From: Microbacterium croceum
Lineage (GTDB): Bacteria; Actinomycetota; Actinomycetes; Actinomycetales; Microbacteriaceae
Length of the DNA stretch: 64,000 bases
Direction: 5' to 3'
Assembly (NCBI RefSeq): GCF_023091245.1
Contig: NZ_JAHWXN010000002.1
Location: 434,001 to 498,000 of the forward strand
Of this stretch, positions 63,749 to 64,000 are shown piece after piece. Every line of letters begins with the position of its first letter. The stretch's first letter is position 1. The notes under the pieces were generated by a model. The model was not told the DNA's origin and did not search any database. It saw only the letters and a program-made list of their open reading frames with translations. A program made the position numbers and the translations under genes.

Positions 63749-64000
63749 CACTCAGCCTCTTCCTTCACGGCGTCGTCAGCGGAGTCCGCCTTCTTCGCCT
63801 TCGACTTGGTCGCCTTCTTCGCCGGGACCTCGACCGGAGCGGGCGTCGCACGGATGCCCAGCTCGCGTTCGCGGATCACGGTGTAGAGACGCGCGATGTC
63901 GCGCTTGACGGCGCGGATGCGGCCGTGGCTCTCCAGCTGGCCGGTGGCCGACTGGAAACGGAGGTTGAACAGCTCCTCCTTGGCCTTACGCAGCTCCTCG
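63748..64000 (-). CDS. rpmC: 50S ribosomal protein L29, 3' part (start beyond the right edge)
   Basis: 84 codons are visible, from [20 protein letters not shown] to the stop. The core ends near ELGIR. An additional 32-residue Lys/Ala/Glu-rich tail ([20 protein letters not shown] and onward) makes it longer than the usual L29 (about 63-75). It overlaps rpsQ by one base. Confidence 0.95.
   Translation of the reverse strand, partial: EELRKAKEELFNLRFQSATGQLESHGRIRAVKRDIARLYTVIRERELGIRATPAPVEVPAKKATKSKAKKADSADDAVKEEAE

Overview
The window is high-GC actinobacterial chromosome. Several features point to Microbacteriaceae, most likely a Microbacterium-like organism: the gene order around tRNA-Trp/secE/nusG/rplK/rplA and around rpoA/secY, the long acidic N-terminus on NusG, a LAXTG sorting signal of the class E sortase type, and many leaderless genes. 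The genus is an inference from gene content and style. No integrase, transposase, CRISPR array, rRNA or phage gene was seen.

Layout. 1-2792 (minus): an export operon with two TasA-like proteins carrying SipW-type signal peptides, their signal peptidase SipW, a LAXTG wall-anchored protein and the start of another secreted protein. 3076-5239: a 14-TM drug exporter and its MarR repressor behind a promoter embedded in two palindromes. 5280-6891: lysG/lysE basic amino acid export. 6925-9178 (minus): a cystine-type ABC importer. 9359-12209 (minus): rplA, rplK, nusG, secE and tRNA-Trp. 12404-17061: an HSP90-family protein followed by a large TPR-like protein. 17081-19822: poxB and a DUF559 protein bracketed by long palindromes.

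20115-29950 is a putrescine catabolic block: putrescine oxidase, a universal stress protein, an APC permease and two aldehyde dehydrogenases in one operon, plus gabT and a divergent PucR-type regulator. Together they could carry putrescine through 4-aminobutanal, GABA and succinate semialdehyde to succinate. 29959-35907 is an FMN-dependent monooxygenase regulon: flavin reductase, a stand-alone flavokinase, a PadR regulator, an NtaA/SnaA/DszA-family monooxygenase and a nitrate/sulfonate-type ABC importer. An identical 16-bp operator (TAGTCAA-N2-TTGACTA) lies at both of its main promoters. 36151-41034 is the glyoxylate shunt (ScfR/RamB-like regulator, aceB, aceA), so C2 units can be used as carbon. 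43226-46253 holds an AldR-like regulator, alanine dehydrogenase and an aspartate aminotransferase.

46724-48730 (minus) is hadA-hadB-murB. It is followed by a TauE/SafE permease and an acyl-CoA ligase. From 51788 to the right edge the minus strand carries translation genes in three blocks: infA-rpmJ-rpsM-rpsK-rpoA-rplQ, secY-adk-map, and rpmC-rpsQ-rplN-rplX-rplE-rpsH-rplF-rplR-rpsE-rpmD-rplO. A DsbA-like protein and a small secreted protein sit between map and infA. rpsN is absent from its usual place, where a repeat hairpin is found instead.

The most interesting points are the monooxygenase regulon with its own FMN supply, the HSP90-TPR pair, the TasA/SipW/LAXTG export operon, the families of long extragenic palindromes, and the leaderless-gene signature.
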